From Flavobacteriaceae bacterium (lineage in GTDB: Bacteria; Bacteroidota; Bacteroidia; Flavobacteriales; Flavobacteriaceae), in contig JALSLK010000091.1 in the NCBI GenBank assembly GCA_026988355.1, positions 1-64,000 of the forward strand: 64,000 bases of DNA, read 5' to 3'. Of this stretch, positions 63,237 to 64,000 are shown in pieces (the first letter of the stretch is position 1; each line of letters starts with the position of its first letter). The notes below the pieces were generated by a model. That model made no database searches and was not told where the DNA came from. It saw nothing but the letters and a program-made list of their open reading frames with translations. The translations under genes and the position numbers were made by a program.

Positions 63237-63283
63237 ATACCAATTCAATTTCAAAATGCGCTAAATAGATTTGAAATATTTTT
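63237..63283. repeat. Left-end fragment of the 160-bp element
   Basis: ATACCAATTCAATTTCAAAATGCGCTAAATAGATTTGAAATATTTTTA. Confidence 0.8.
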
Positions 63284-63324
63284 AAGGCTACCGAAATGAC
63301 AAAATTGCTTTAATTATTCTTTTA

Positions 63325-63987
63325 TTATAGTTCTTTTTTACACAGATAAAAATCCGTTCTTTCACAAGTATCGTCATTTAATCTCTCTTCCATTTCTGCT
63401 AAAGTTTTTGGTGGTGGAATAATTACTTTATCACCATCTTTCCAATCTAACGGCATGGCAACTTTAAATTTATCGGAAACTTGCAAGGCGTGTAATGCTC
63501 TCAAAATTTCATCCATATTTCTTCCTACATTTAAAGGGTAATACATCATTAATCTAATCTTTTTAGATGGATCTATAAAAAATACAGCTCTTACTGCAGC
63601 AGTTTCACTTTCATTTGGCTGTAACATACCGTATAATTTGGATACTTTCATGTCAATGTCTGCTATAATTGGAAAATCAAAATATACACCTGTATTTTTC
63701 TTTACATTATTTACCCATCCTAAATGTGCATGCACACTATCGATACTCAAACCCAGAAGTTCGGTATTTAATGCTGTAAATTCGTCTTTACGTAAAGCAA
63801 ATCCGCTCATTTCGGTAGTACAAACTGGTGTAAAATCTGCTGGATGAGAAAATAAAACAATCCATTTATCTTTTGCAAAATTGTTAAATTCAATTTTTCC
63901 TTTTGTTGTTACTGCTGTAAAATTTGGTGCTTGATCTCCAATTCTTGGCATTACATTTTGCGCTTCTTGTTTTTCGTGTGTTTCCAT
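63325..63987 (-). CDS. Peroxiredoxin (1-Cys/Prx6-like)
   Basis: IVLFSHPADFTPVCTTEMSGFALRKDEF; FFIDPSKKIRLMMYYPLNVGRNMDEILR. Confidence 0.94.
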   Translation of the reverse strand: METHEKQEAQNVMPRIGDQAPNFTAVTTKGKIEFNNFAKDKWIVLFSHPADFTPVCTTEMSGFALRKDEFTALNTELLGLSIDSVHAHLGWVNNVKKNTGVYFDFPIIADIDMKVSKLYGMLQPNESETAAVRAVFFIDPSKKIRLMMYYPLNVGRNMDEILRALHALQVSDKFKVAMPLDWKDGDKVIIPPPKTLAEMEERLNDDTCERTDFYLCKKEL

Positions 63988-64000
63988 GATATTATTATTT

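Overview
Contiguous chromosomal window from a low-GC Bacteroidetes genome, most likely Flavobacteriaceae (T9SS type A C-termini, TAnnTTTG promoter-like boxes, mostly no Shine-Dalgarno sites). Main contents: (1) a copper/heavy-metal efflux locus (CusA, TolC, CopA, HMA protein, DUF3347 lipoprotein, haem-binding-domain protein, CusB), with degenerate repeats in its gene gaps; (2) ordinary metabolic and repair genes (ada, pdxH, recR, ung, rsmE, uvrB and others); (3) the conserved information-processing block rpoC-rpoB-rplL-rplJ-rplA-rplK-nusG-secE-tRNA-Trp-tuf, then tRNA-Thr/Gly/Tyr/Thr, hpf, xerC and rpsU; (4) a cluster of secreted thioredoxin-like proteins (Omp28-type, TlpA-type) beside a DUF6029-like outer-membrane protein; (5) housekeeping genes guaA, clpS, prmA, tpiA, punA, lpxK. 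No prophage, CRISPR array, transposase or rRNA was seen. The best leads are a dispersed family of hairpin elements with ATACCAA...TTGGTAT ends (two 160-bp copies plus partial copies), a perfect Shine-Dalgarno upstream of rpsU in an otherwise SD-poor genome, tandem hairpins between rplL and rpoB, an outer-membrane protein with an extreme Lys/Arg tail, a transmembrane-fused PdxH, and a 51-aa lipoprotein absent from the ORF track. All calls were made by eye; no searches were run.
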